64,000 bases of DNA from Pedobacter sp. (lineage in GTDB: Bacteria > Bacteroidota > Bacteroidia > Sphingobacteriales > Sphingobacteriaceae): assembly GCA_031119475.1 (NCBI GenBank), contig JAVHXV010000002.1:310001-374000 (forward strand), given 5' to 3'. Each line of letters starts with the position of its first letter. Position 1 is the stretch's first letter. The position numbers and the translations under genes are program-made. This document shows positions 26,441-35,185 of the stretch, in pieces. The notes under the pieces were generated by a model. That model saw only the letters and a list, made by a program, of their open reading frames with translations. It made no database searches and was not told the DNA's origin.

Positions 26441-26479
26441 AAAAACCCCGTGGTAACTTGTTTACTACGGGGTTTTTTT
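26441..26479 (+). terminator. Intrinsic terminator after the OmpA gene
   Basis: AAAAACCCCGT and ACGGGGTTTTTTT form a long stem around a short internal irregularity and loop, followed by the T run. It starts 15 bp after the stop codon. Confidence 0.9.
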
Positions 26480-26493
26480 ATGGCTATAATTTC

Positions 26494-26501
26494 TATATTT
26501 G
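26494..26501 (+). promoter_or_regulatory. -7 element directly before the 47-residue membrane protein gene
   Basis: TATATTTG is an exact consensus match that ends 3 bp before the ATG at 26505, predicting a leaderless mRNA. Confidence 0.55.
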
Positions 26502-26504
26502 TGC

Positions 26505-26648
26505 ATGTACTTCTTCAGAAAGAAAGATCCCAATCGGCCCATCAATGCCAACCTTAGGGCGATGCACGTGATCAATGCCATTGCCATCAGCTTGTTCATC
26601 GGCGGCGTGGCCTGGAAATTGATCCAGATGTTGATCTTGAAGAAGTAA
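26505..26648 (+). CDS. Tiny single-pass membrane protein (DUF6728-like)
   Basis: The 47-codon frame encodes MYFFRKKDPNRPINANLRAM, then a hydrophobic segment (AIAISLFIGGVAWKLIQMLIL) ending in Lys-Lys. Basic N-terminus, one transmembrane helix and upstream promoter support a real gene. It resembles a short Sphingobacteriaceae family that I recall as DUF6728, but this could not be checked. It lies between the OmpA terminator and the Rid gene, 33 bp before the latter. An antisense 64-codon frame over the same DNA looks like its shadow. Confidence 0.72.
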   Translation: MYFFRKKDPNRPINANLRAMHVINAIAISLFIGGVAWKLIQMLILKK

Positions 26649-26681
26649 TCGACTATCATTTACAGCTAAGCTGAATACTGC

Positions 26682-27062
26682 ATGAAAAAAATCATTTATA
26701 CCCAGAATGCCCCAGAACCTATAGGCCCATATAGCCAGGCAATTATTGCAAACGGTTTTTTATTTGCTTCTGGCCAAGTGGCCATCAATCCAGAAAATGG
26801 TGAACTGAACCTGAGCTCAATTGCCGAAGAAACGCATCAGGTTATGCGCAACATCAAATCATTGTTGCTCGAAGCAGAATATGATTTTGAACATGTGGTA
26901 AAGACTACTATTTTTCTGGCCGACATGAGCCTGTTTGCCGAAGTAAACGAAATATACGGGTCTTATTTCGACACTACTTTTCCCGCGCGCGAAACCGTTG
27001 CGGTGAAAGGACTGCCCAAAGGGGTAAATGTTGAAATATCTGTCACAGCTTTCAAGGCATAA
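26682..27062 (+). CDS. Rid family reactive enamine/imine deaminase
   Basis: RidA-type proteins hydrolyse 2-aminoacrylate and related enamines, protecting PLP enzymes. The 126-residue protein has the N-terminal APEPIGPYSQAI motif, FASGQVAINPENGEL, the conserved Arg in FPARETVAVKGLPKGVNVEIS and usual trimer-forming length. It lies just upstream of an EamA transporter gene. No special substrate can be deduced. Confidence 0.94.
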   Translation: MKKIIYTQNAPEPIGPYSQAIIANGFLFASGQVAINPENGELNLSSIAEETHQVMRNIKSLLLEAEYDFEHVVKTTIFLADMSLFAEVNEIYGSYFDTTFPARETVAVKGLPKGVNVEISVTAFKA

Positions 27063-27063
27063 A

Positions 27064-27966
27064 TTGAACCCGAAGTCTAGATATGTACTGGCCGCTTTTT
27101 TATCGGTCAGCATTTGGGGATTCTTTTCCATCCCCTTAAGGAACATTAAGGATTTCCCTCCGCATGAAATCCTATACTATCGGATATTTACTTCTCTGGT
27201 ATGCATTTGGGCTGCGATCCTTTTGTTCAGAAGAAAAGCAGTCCGAAGCGACCTTGCCTTCTATCGCTCTACTACATCCCGAGAAAAGCGGATCATCTGG
27301 ATACAGATCATCGGCGCCACCATTCTCCTTTCGCTAAACTGGTTTACCTACATCTATGCCGTAAACAACGTGAGTTTAAAATCGGCCGCTTTTGCTTATA
27401 TGGTATGCCCGCTGATTACGGCCTTTGGCGGCTTCCTGATCTTAAAAGAGGAATTGTCAAAAATCAAGCTGCTCTCGCTCGGCATTGCCCTGCTGAGCAT
27501 CATGATGCTGGCCACCGGATCTTTGATCGAAGTGGCCTGGTCGGTGATTATTGCGGCGCTTTATGCTTTTTACCTCATCATCCAACGGAAGATGCAGCAC
27601 CTGGATAAACTGAACGTGCTTGCGCTCCAGATTACCGTAGCGGTCATACTCATGCTGCCCTTCTACTTTTACCAACATCAAGGCGTGCCAACGGGAGCTT
27701 GGTTTTGGGGCAACATCATTGTCATTGCCGTCGTGTTTACGGTATTGCCGTTATTCTTAAGCCTATATGCCCTAATCGGTATCCCATCCTCTACATTGGG
27801 CATCATCATTTACCTCAACCCGATCATCGCCTTTACGGTTGCGGTCGTTTATTTTGATGAACAGATCAGCTTACACCAATTGTTTGCCTATCTTTTGCTG
27901 TTGTCCGCAGTTTTTCTTTTTAATTGGAACTTGATTAAAGATGTCTTTACTTTGAAGAGAAAATAG
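27064..27966 (+). CDS. EamA/RarD-type drug-metabolite transporter
   Basis: The product has about ten hydrophobic helices and two EamA repeats (VLAAFLSVSIWGFFSIPLRN near the start; LYALIGIPSSTLGIIIYLNPIIAF in the second repeat), as in RarD-like permeases. An ATG at 27028 lies inside the Rid gene and would add 12 polar residues. A TTG at 27064, 2 bp after the Rid stop, gives a more usual N-terminus (300 residues) and is chosen, but the start is uncertain. The transported compound is unknown. Confidence 0.85.
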   Translation: MNPKSRYVLAAFLSVSIWGFFSIPLRNIKDFPPHEILYYRIFTSLVCIWAAILLFRRKAVRSDLAFYRSTTSREKRIIWIQIIGATILLSLNWFTYIYAVNNVSLKSAAFAYMVCPLITAFGGFLILKEELSKIKLLSLGIALLSIMMLATGSLIEVAWSVIIAALYAFYLIIQRKMQHLDKLNVLALQITVAVILMLPFYFYQHQGVPTGAWFWGNIIVIAVVFTVLPLFLSLYALIGIPSSTLGIIIYLNPIIAFTVAVVYFDEQISLHQLFAYLLLLSAVFLFNWNLIKDVFTLKRK

Positions 27967-27972
27967 CTTCAC

Positions 27973-30078
27973 TTGTTCGCTTCAAATCTAGATACCGCCT
28001 TAATATATCTTAAGGGAGTTGGTCCCAAAAGAGCCGAGTTGCTGCAAAAGGAACTGGGCGTAAAAACCTATGGGGAACTGCTCTATCACTATCCTTTTAG
28101 GTATATTGATCGTACCCGATTTTACAAGATCAACGAGCTGATGCCCGATCTGCCACTGGTACAGCTGGTGGGAAGGATTACGGGCAAAGAGATGATCGGC
28201 GATAAGCACAAGAAGCGGCTGGTGGCAAAATTTACAGATGATACCGGTACCATGGAACTGGTCTGGTTCCAGAGCCTGAAATGGGTAGAAGAACATGTGC
28301 AGCGCGGAAGCTTGTACATTGCATTTGGTAAGCCCGCCCTGTTCAACGGAAGTTTCAGCATTTCACATCCAGAATTGGAGAACTATCCCAGACAGAGCGG
28401 AATAACGGGAAACCTGTCCCTCCAGCCCATCTATCATACCACGGAAAAGCTCAAGAAAAATTTCCTCGACAGCAAAGGGCTGCAAAAGCTGATTCAATAC
28501 ATCATCGAAATGCATATCAATGAGATCAGGGAAACTTTGCCAGCCTATATTCTGGAGAAGTACAAACTGATGGGGAGAAAGGATGCGATTGTCCAAATTC
28601 ACTTTCCTGCCGATACCAAAAAACTCCAACATGCAGAACGGCGACTTAAATTCGAAGAGCTGTTCTATATCCAACTTGAGCTGTTGTACAATAAACAGTT
28701 GCGGAGCCTGAAATTTAAGGGCCAGCTTTTTGAAGCCGTAGGGGATAAGGTCAATACCTTTTTTCATCGCCTATTGCCATTTTCGCTAACGAACGCACAG
28801 AAAAGGGTTATCAAGGAGATCAGGTTGGATACGCAGCGGGGGATACAGATGAACAGGCTTGTGCAGGGCGATGTGGGCAGTGGCAAAACGGTGGTGGCAT
28901 TGATGAGCATGCTGTTGGCGAACGATAACGGATTTCAGGCCTGTATGATGGCGCCCACCGAAATATTGGCCAGACAGCATTTTGCCTCCTTGGAGACGCT
29001 GTTAAGCGATGAACTGGTTAAAATAGCCATCTTGACTGGCAGTACACCAAAAAAACAGCGCACCCTGCTCCACCAGCAATTGGAGGCAGGAGAAATAGAC
29101 ATTCTAGTCGGTACACATGCACTGATTGAAGAAAAGGTAAAATTTAAGAACCTTGGCCTCGTAGTTATTGATGAGCAGCATCGATTTGGGGTGGAACAAA
29201 GGGCAAAGCTTTGGCAAAAAAACAATGTTCCGCCACATATATTGGTCATGACGGCCACTCCCATCCCCCGTACGCTCGCCATGACCCTTTATGGCGATTT
29301 AGATGTATCGGTCATTGATGAGCTTCCTGCGGGCAGGAAACCGATAGAAACCCGACACCTATATGATAGCCAACGCCTAAGGATGTTTGGTTTCATGAAA
29401 CAGGAAATCAAAAAGGGAAGACAGGTCTATGTGGTCTATCCCCTGATCAAAGAAAGTGAAAAGTTGGATCTGTTGCATCTCGAAGCGGGGATTGAGCAGT
29501 TGCGGCAAGAATTCCCATTGCCTGATTTCCAGATCAGCATTGTGCATGGCAAGCTTTCAAATGCAGAGAAGCAATATGAGATGCAGCGGTTTGTTGAAGG
29601 TAAAAGCCAGATCATGGTGGCCACTACCGTAATAGAGGTTGGGGTGAATGTGCCCAATGCGTCGGTGATGATCATTGAGCATGCCGAACGTTTTGGCCTT
29701 TCGCAGTTGCACCAGCTTAGGGGCAGGGTAGGCAGGGGAGCAGAACAATCATTCTGCATTTTGATGACGGGAAACAAGTTGGGGCAGCACTCGAAAACAC
29801 GCATCGACACGATGGTAAAAACGAATAATGGCTTTGAGATTTCTGAAATGGACCTACAGCTTCGAGGGCCGGGAGACATTACGGGAACACAGCAAAGTGG
29901 CGTGCTCGAACTCAAGGTAGCCAATTTGGCCAAAGATCAGCTTATTTTGCAAGAAGCCAGGAATACGGTAATTGATATCTTTGAAAAAGACCCCATGGTA
30001 GAAAGCCCAGAAAATGCATTGCTTAAACAATATTTAGACCGAAGACTGCGCGCCATTGCTTTCGATAAGATCAGCTAG
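27973..30078 (+). CDS. recG: ATP-dependent DNA helicase RecG
   Basis: RecG reverses stalled forks and branch-migrates Holliday junctions. The 701-residue protein has an N-terminal OB wedge domain (VQLVGRITGKEMIG), Walker A GDVGSGKTVVALM near residue 299, DEQHRFGVEQR, MTATPIPRTLAMTLYGD, the second RecA fold with VATTVIEVGVNVPNA and QLHQLRGRVGRG, and the C-terminal FEISEMDLQLRGPGDI hook. The start is TTG at 27973, 6 bp after the transporter stop; no ATG precedes the family-conserved LDTALIYLKGVGPKRAELLQ. Confidence 0.96.
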   Translation: MFASNLDTALIYLKGVGPKRAELLQKELGVKTYGELLYHYPFRYIDRTRFYKINELMPDLPLVQLVGRITGKEMIGDKHKKRLVAKFTDDTGTMELVWFQSLKWVEEHVQRGSLYIAFGKPALFNGSFSISHPELENYPRQSGITGNLSLQPIYHTTEKLKKNFLDSKGLQKLIQYIIEMHINEIRETLPAYILEKYKLMGRKDAIVQIHFPADTKKLQHAERRLKFEELFYIQLELLYNKQLRSLKFKGQLFEAVGDKVNTFFHRLLPFSLTNAQKRVIKEIRLDTQRGIQMNRLVQGDVGSGKTVVALMSMLLANDNGFQACMMAPTEILARQHFASLETLLSDELVKIAILTGSTPKKQRTLLHQQLEAGEIDILVGTHALIEEKVKFKNLGLVVIDEQHRFGVEQRAKLWQKNNVPPHILVMTATPIPRTLAMTLYGDLDVSVIDELPAGRKPIETRHLYDSQRLRMFGFMKQEIKKGRQVYVVYPLIKESEKLDLLHLEAGIEQLRQEFPLPDFQISIVHGKLSNAEKQYEMQRFVEGKSQIMVATTVIEVGVNVPNASVMIIEHAERFGLSQLHQLRGRVGRGAEQSFCILMTGNKLGQHSKTRIDTMVKTNNGFEISEMDLQLRGPGDITGTQQSGVLELKVANLAKDQLILQEARNTVIDIFEKDPMVESPENALLKQYLDRRLRAIAFDKIS

Positions 30079-30090
30079 TTGTTAGCTACG

Positions 30091-30446
30091 TTGGTTAACT
30101 GTTTAAACTGGTTAATGTTAACTGTTGGCAGTAACTTGAATGCTCTCTAGCGTTAAATCTCTGCGCCCAAAACTGAAAACTGTTAACTGAGAACTACGAA
30201 CTGTTGATTAACTGTTTAAACTGGTTAATTGGTTAACTGTCTACAGTAGCTCAAATTCTTTTCTAGCATTAAATCTAAGCACCCAAAACTGAGAACTATC
30301 AACTGAGAACTACCAACTGTCCTTCGACAGGCTCAGGATGACAGTAGTGTTGGTTAACTGTTTAAACTGGTTAATTGGTTAACTGTCTGCAATAGCTCAA
30401 ATTCTTTTCTAGCATTAAATCTAAGCTCCCAAAACTGAGAACGGTT
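30091..30446. repeat. Three imperfect direct repeats of about 100 bp
   Basis: This gene-free 395-bp gap between recG and the serine hydrolase gene holds copies starting at 30091, 30204 and 30350. Each begins TTGGTTAACTGTTTAAACTGG and ends CCAAAACTGARAAC. Copies 2 and 3 are nearly identical over TCTAGCATTAAATCTAAG. Between them is a separate element, CCTTCGACAGGCTCAGGATG (30320-30340). No ORF or RNA gene is seen. Confidence 0.8.
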
Positions 30447-30473
30447 AACTGGAAACTGTTAACTGGAAACTAC

Positions 30474-31706
30474 CTAATCCTCATCGCTTCCAGGTATGGA
30501 GCCAGATCCTGTATAAGCACCTTTGCGGATGATCGGCATTTTGAGGTATTTGAAAAGTTCATCCAGGTGCATCAGGCTGCCGTTGGTCAGGTTGCCCAAA
30601 AAGATGACTACAATATCTTTGTCGAGGTCTCGGATATAGATATGTCTAAAGCCATGCCACCAGCCCGTGTGGTACACTACCTTGTCCATCCCCTTTCCAT
30701 CGAACATACGCCAGCCATACCCATAGTTAAAATGGCCATTTACGGGCTTGTTTCGTCCCTTATAAGCTGAATCGAGACTTTTTTGGGTAACAAGCCTTCC
30801 ATTTTTTAAGTATTTGTCATAAAGTACCAGATCGTGCAGGGTGCTGTAAATGCCCTTATCGCCCACTGGCCCATCTAAGAAATTCTGTACTACAGAATAC
30901 CGCCAGGTACGGTCGTGGCCAACAACATCGACAGGGATTTTTTCATATTCGGTGGTCGAATAAACATGCGTATTTTTCATTCCCGCAGGCTTAAAAACAT
31001 GTTCCATCATGTACTGTGAATACCTTTGGCCAGTAACCTTTTCGATAATACCGCCGAGGACCATGAAATTAGAATTGTTATAATGGAAAACATTGTTGGG
31101 CTTGGTGTAGGGATGGGGCTTCCTTTCGGCAATGATATTCATCACCTCCTGATTGGATACGCCTTTCCGCATGTTCAATTTTTCTTTCCGATAGATGTCG
31201 TCAATGAAATAGACATAGTTCATCATCCCGCTGCGGTGCGAAAGCAACAGCTCGATGGTAATGTTATCATAAGGAAAGTTGGGAAAGAATTTTTTTACGT
31301 TATCTGTCAGTTTCAATTTTCCGGCCTCTACCAGCTGCATGATGGCTACTCCTGTAAACGTTTTGGTTACTGAGGCCAGTTCAAATTCTGAATCGATCTT
31401 TAAGCTATCTCGATGAAGGTAGTCGGCCCAGCCAATCGCTTTTTCATATAATATCTTTCCTTTTCTGGCCACGAGCATATTACCATTGAAGCCATATTTT
31501 TTATGGAGGTTCTGTACAAAATCAGCTATCCATTGATCGCCTTTTTTTGGGTCGTAGGCCAAAAGCTTTTTGTCGGCCACATCATCTTCTTTGGTGCGTA
31601 CTTTCCGGTCGGCCGCCTCTTTTCTGGCCTTTTCTGCTTTAGAAGTGCAAGAAGCAACAGATAAGAGGGTTAGCGCAAAGGCAATCAGGAATAAACGAAA
31701 TTTCAT
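30474..31706 (-). CDS. Serine hydrolase, class C beta-lactamase/DD-peptidase fold, lipoprotein
   Basis: The 410-residue protein has a lipobox signal peptide (LLSVASC, Cys20). A penicillin-binding-like hydrolase domain carries the nucleophile Ser112 and Lys115 in LASVTKTF, a Tyr-Asn-Asn motif in FHYNNSNFMVLGG, and HTGWWHGFRH as the KTG equivalent. Members include peptidases and esterases; a true beta-lactamase role is unlikely without more evidence. The lipid anchor places it in the periplasm or at the cell surface. It stands alone on the minus strand. Confidence 0.9.
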   Translation of the reverse strand: MKFRLFLIAFALTLLSVASCTSKAEKARKEAADRKVRTKEDDVADKKLLAYDPKKGDQWIADFVQNLHKKYGFNGNMLVARKGKILYEKAIGWADYLHRDSLKIDSEFELASVTKTFTGVAIMQLVEAGKLKLTDNVKKFFPNFPYDNITIELLLSHRSGMMNYVYFIDDIYRKEKLNMRKGVSNQEVMNIIAERKPHPYTKPNNVFHYNNSNFMVLGGIIEKVTGQRYSQYMMEHVFKPAGMKNTHVYSTTEYEKIPVDVVGHDRTWRYSVVQNFLDGPVGDKGIYSTLHDLVLYDKYLKNGRLVTQKSLDSAYKGRNKPVNGHFNYGYGWRMFDGKGMDKVVYHTGWWHGFRHIYIRDLDKDIVVIFLGNLTNGSLMHLDELFKYLKMPIIRKGAYTGSGSIPGSDED

Positions 31707-31861
31707 TAGGCAGTTAAACAGTTTAAAAGGCGAAAAATAAGGATTCTTGTCTTTTCAAACGCAAAAGAGTTTTGAACATTGTGCCTAGGGCGAGTTGCGC
31801 CAGGCGTGGGGCGGTCAGGAACGCCTATCGCCAAACGCTATACACTTTCACTTAAAATCCT

Positions 31862-31869
31862 TATTTTTG
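31862..31869 (+). promoter_or_regulatory. -7 element of fumC
   Basis: TATTTTTG, 19 bp before the fumC ATG, matches TAnnTTTG. No clear -33 box. Confidence 0.5.
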
Positions 31870-31888
31870 AAGAAAAATCGACAACAAC

Positions 31889-33286
31889 ATGAGTTTCAGA
31901 ATAGAACACGATACCATGGGCGAAGTCCAGGTACCTGCTGATAAATATTGGGGTGCACAGACCGAACGTTCCCGTAATAATTTTAAGATCGGCCCAGAAG
32001 CCTCTATGCCTAAAGAAATTATTCATGCCTTCGGCTATCTTAAAAAGGCTGCCGCATTGGCTAATCAGGAATTGGGTGTGCTGGCTGCCGATAAAGCCAA
32101 TCTGATCGCAGCTGCCTGCGATGAAATTATTGCCGGAAAATTGGACTCTGAATTTCCATTGGTGATCTGGCAAACCGGTTCTGGAACACAAAGTAACATG
32201 AATGCCAATGAAGTGATTGCAAACAGGGGACATGTGATCAATGGAGGTAGCCTTGACGACGATAAAAAGGTACTCCATCCGAACGATGACGTCAATAAAT
32301 CACAATCGTCAAATGATACCTACCCAACTGCGATGCACATTGCCGCCTATCAACAGGCCGTAGAAATTACCATTCCAGGCTTGGAAAAATTGCGCAACAC
32401 CTTGGCTGCAAAAGCTGCTTCATGGACGAACATTGTAAAAACAGGGCGTACACACTTTATGGACGCGACGCCACTGACCTTAGGGCAGGAATTTTCTGGC
32501 TATGTACAACAGATCGACAATGGACTGCGCGCCATCAAAAATGCCCTGGTCATGATTGCCGAACTGGCTTTGGGCGGAACAGCGGTAGGTACCGGACTAA
32601 ATACCCCAAAGGGCTATGATGTAACCGTTGCCCAGAAGATCGCAGGTTTAACAGGCCTTCCATTTGTAACTGCGCCGAATAAATTTGAGGCTTTGGCTGC
32701 GCATGATGCCATGGTAGAGCTTTCGGGCGCTTATAAAAGAGTAGCCGTATCGCTCATGAAAATTGCAAATGACATCAGGATTTTGAGCTCTGGCCCGCGT
32801 TGCGGCATTGGCGAAATCATTATCCCTGATAACGAGCCGGGATCTTCGATCATGCCAGGAAAGGTAAATCCGACACAACCTGAAGCAATGACCATGGTCT
32901 GCGCGCAGGTCATGGGAAATGATGTAGCCGTAAGCGTGGGTGCCAGCAATGGCCATTTTGAGCTGAATGTATTTAAACCAGTCATTGCGGCAAATGTATT
33001 GCAATCGGGCAGGTTAATTGGCGATGCCTGTGTATCTTTCAACGATAAATGTGCGGTAGGGATCGAACCTAACTATCCTGTAATCCAACAGCACTTGGAG
33101 AATTCATTGATGTTGGTCACCGCGTTAAATCCTCACATCGGATACGAAAATGCGGCCAAGATTGCCAAAAAAGCGCACAAGGAAAATAAAACGCTTAGGG
33201 AGGCCGCAATTGAGCTGAACCTGCTTACCGACGAACAGTTTACCCAATGGGTAAGGCCAGAAGATATGGTTGGATCGCTCAAGTAG
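31889..33286 (+). CDS. fumC: Class II fumarate hydratase
   Basis: FumC interconverts fumarate and malate in the TCA cycle. The 465-residue protein has the family motifs [57 protein letters not shown] and the signature [13 protein letters not shown]. It is homotetrameric and iron-free. The start fits the usual [15 protein letters not shown]-terminus. Confidence 0.97.
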   Translation: MSFRIEHDTMGEVQVPADKYWGAQTERSRNNFKIGPEASMPKEIIHAFGYLKKAAALANQELGVLAADKANLIAAACDEIIAGKLDSEFPLVIWQTGSGTQSNMNANEVIANRGHVINGGSLDDDKKVLHPNDDVNKSQSSNDTYPTAMHIAAYQQAVEITIPGLEKLRNTLAAKAASWTNIVKTGRTHFMDATPLTLGQEFSGYVQQIDNGLRAIKNALVMIAELALGGTAVGTGLNTPKGYDVTVAQKIAGLTGLPFVTAPNKFEALAAHDAMVELSGAYKRVAVSLMKIANDIRILSSGPRCGIGEIIIPDNEPGSSIMPGKVNPTQPEAMTMVCAQVMGNDVAVSVGASNGHFELNVFKPVIAANVLQSGRLIGDACVSFNDKCAVGIEPNYPVIQQHLENSLMLVTALNPHIGYENAAKIAKKAHKENKTLREAAIELNLLTDEQFTQWVRPEDMVGSLK

Positions 33287-33296
33287 GTAAAAATTG

Positions 33297-33334
33297 AAAG
33301 TTCAAGGTTCAAAGTTGAAGGTTCAGGGTTCGGC
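33297..33334. repeat. AAGGTTCAAAGTTG-type micro-repeats
   Basis: Degenerate copies of AAGTTCAAGGTTC follow the fumC stop. They extend the next reading frame artificially. Confidence 0.55.
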
Positions 33335-33359
33335 GTTTCACGTTGGAGCTTCCGGAGGG

Positions 33360-33875
33360 TTGTTGCTCAATAAAAAGTTTCTTGGCAGACTCTGTTTGAT
33401 ACTTTTAACCTTAAACTTTTTAATTTGTTCATGTACACGACTTCCAAATATCCAAGGCAAGGGCGAAACATTTTTTCAGGGTGTTTGGAACCAGGACAGC
33501 GTAGCCAACTCCTCAGCTTTACTGAATTATACCCGGCACCATTTTAAGATTACCTGCGATTCTTTTTATGTTGAGCTTATAACAGTGTCGAAAGTAAATT
33601 ATTATGCCGATACCTGTTTCAACAACGGTATTTGGAAAGAATATGCAAAAGGAACCTATAGCCTGAGCGGCGATACCCTGATGCTGACCGGAACTTTTAC
33701 CAAGGCCAACTATAAACAGAAAATTTCCGGTTGTTATCGGGTCGGACAATACATCAATAGCTTTAAGATCAGGGATACCGCCAACCATAAACTGGTCTTG
33801 GAAAATCTCAACGATCAGGCGGTTATTGAACTGAAGTTAAAACAAAGGTTAAATTGTGTGCCTAAAGAATTATAA
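33360..33875 (+). CDS. Putative lipoprotein of unknown function
   Basis: The frame encodes a signal peptide with a lipobox-like end (LILLTLNFLICSC). A mature domain of about 150 residues follows, with FFQGVWNQDSVANSSALLNY, three scattered Cys and a strand-rich region (GTYSLSGDTLMLTGTFTKANYKQ), reminiscent of lipocalin-like lipoproteins. The open frame continues upstream to a TTG at 33294, but there it is made of simple repeats, so a TTG at 33360 is proposed; the start is uncertain. It lies between fumC and the nuclease gene, 1 bp before the latter. Confidence 0.65.
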   Translation: MLLNKKFLGRLCLILLTLNFLICSCTRLPNIQGKGETFFQGVWNQDSVANSSALLNYTRHHFKITCDSFYVELITVSKVNYYADTCFNNGIWKEYAKGTYSLSGDTLMLTGTFTKANYKQKISGCYRVGQYINSFKIRDTANHKLVLENLNDQAVIELKLKQRLNCVPKEL

Positions 33876-33876
33876 G

Positions 33877-34671
33877 ATGAAAATATTAACTGTTAAGAAA
33901 ATTGTAATTGCGCTTACACTGGCCTATCTGCCTTTCACCGCCGGAGCTTGGGGCGTACTCGGCCACCGGATTGTGGGCGAAATTGCGGATCATTACCTGA
34001 CACCTAAGGCAAGAATGTCGGTAAAACAGATTTTGGGGAACGAAAGCATGGCCATGACCTCAAATTGGGCAGATTTTATCAAGTCTGACACCAGTTACAA
34101 TTACCTCAGCAATTGGCATTATGTGAACTTGGCCGAAGGATTGGCAATCAATGAACTTCACCAATTATTGGATAGGCCGGATGTTAATATCTACACCAAG
34201 TTAAATGAAATGATCGGGGCCTTAAAGTCTGGGAAAAGTTCGCCTGAGCAGAAAAAATTGGCGTTAAGGTTGATCATCCACCTCATGGGAGACCTGCACC
34301 AGCCGATGCATACGGCAAGAAAAGATGATCTTGGCGGAAATCGCATCCAGGTAACCTGGTTCGGACAAAAATCTAACCTGCACCGTGTTTGGGATGAACA
34401 GCTGATCGATTTTCAGCAGTTGAGCTACACGGAATATGTACGGGCAATCGATCATCCAACGGCACAACAACTGATTACCTGGCAAAAGACAGAACTAAAG
34501 GAGGTGGTGTGGGAAAGCTATCAGATCTGCAACAGAATTTATGCTACTGGCATCAAAAATGATGATAAATTGAGCTACAAATATAATTTTGACTGGATTG
34601 GTACCGTAAACGAACAATTGTTAAAAGGTGGCGTACGATTGGCCAAGGTTTTGAACGATATTTATAAATAG
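33877..34671 (+). CDS. S1/P1 family nuclease
   Basis: P1/S1 nucleases are secreted tri-zinc enzymes that cut single-stranded nucleic acids and release 3'-phosphate groups. The 264-residue precursor has a signal peptide ending in AGA, so the mature protein would begin Trp-Gly, and the N-terminal Trp is a zinc ligand in this family. Other ligands are seen in VLGHRIVGEIADHYL, NWADFIKSD, LSNWHYVN, HLMGDLHQPMHT and GGNRIQVTW...NLHRVWDEQL. An upstream ATG at 33856 lies inside the preceding gene. Two small lipoprotein genes follow on the same strand. Confidence 0.93.
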   Translation: MKILTVKKIVIALTLAYLPFTAGAWGVLGHRIVGEIADHYLTPKARMSVKQILGNESMAMTSNWADFIKSDTSYNYLSNWHYVNLAEGLAINELHQLLDRPDVNIYTKLNEMIGALKSGKSSPEQKKLALRLIIHLMGDLHQPMHTARKDDLGGNRIQVTWFGQKSNLHRVWDEQLIDFQQLSYTEYVRAIDHPTAQQLITWQKTELKEVVWESYQICNRIYATGIKNDDKLSYKYNFDWIGTVNEQLLKGGVRLAKVLNDIYK

Positions 34672-34679
34672 TTTGCGAA

Positions 34680-35105
34680 ATGAAGAGATTTTTCGTTTTG
34701 ATTTGCTGTTTGGGCCTGTTTTTGGGATGTAAAAAGGATGCCATCCATGATATAACTAAATATAAATGGGAATTTACTTCTTTTACAGTAAGCCCAGCGC
34801 TGACTCGAAATGGGAAGACATCTAAGAACATGAATGATTTTTATGATAAGGAGCAATGTCAAACCGCAGTCGTTTTCTTTTCAAACTATACCTATTCTAT
34901 AAGTTCTCCTGATCCGAAATGTAATGGTTATTATAACGGAGACCCATCAACATGGAAAAAGCGCGGAGAACTTATACTTCTGAACGACCACAATGCTAAA
35001 CATACGTTGGTCTTAAAAGGAAATCAAATGACCGAAACGACAGCAGGCGAAGAAAATGGTGTGCTGTATACCTTTGTGAGAACGTATACCGCTGTCCCAA
35101 AATAA
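34680..35105 (+). CDS. Small lipoprotein, first of a tandem pair
   Basis: The 141-residue protein has a lipoprotein signal peptide (LICCLGLFLGC) followed by KKDAIHDITKYKWEF, then a lipocalin-like strand pattern (SNYTYSISSPDPKCNG; WKKRGELILLNDHN; HTLVLKGNQMTETT). It is a paralogue of the next gene: both share GCKKDA/SCKKDA, xLTKYxW, VSPAxTxNGxTS and W-x-R/K-G-x-x-L. It lies 8 bp after the nuclease gene. Function is unknown. Confidence 0.72.
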   Translation: MKRFFVLICCLGLFLGCKKDAIHDITKYKWEFTSFTVSPALTRNGKTSKNMNDFYDKEQCQTAVVFFSNYTYSISSPDPKCNGYYNGDPSTWKKRGELILLNDHNAKHTLVLKGNQMTETTAGEENGVLYTFVRTYTAVPK

Positions 35106-35131
35106 ATCGTACTATAGCGCATTTTTAGACA

Positions 35132-35158
35132 AAGTTTTGAATGCTATTTATAAATAGT
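35132..35158 (+). pseudogene. 27-bp remnant of the nuclease gene 3' end
   Basis: AAGTTTTGAATGCTATTTAT and the following AAATAG match the last codons and stop of the P1 nuclease gene (AAGGTTTTGAACGATATTTA at 34645) at 24 of 27 positions; both translate to Lys-Val-Leu-Asn-x-Ile-Tyr-Lys-stop. It marks the left end of the tandem duplication that produced the second lipoprotein gene. Confidence 0.75.
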
Positions 35159-35185
35159 TAAATTTCGTTTGAATTAAAAAGCGCC

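Noticed and set aside
26465..26659. 64-codon minus-strand ORF
   Set aside because: It covers the OmpA terminator and is antisense to the better supported 47-residue membrane protein gene.
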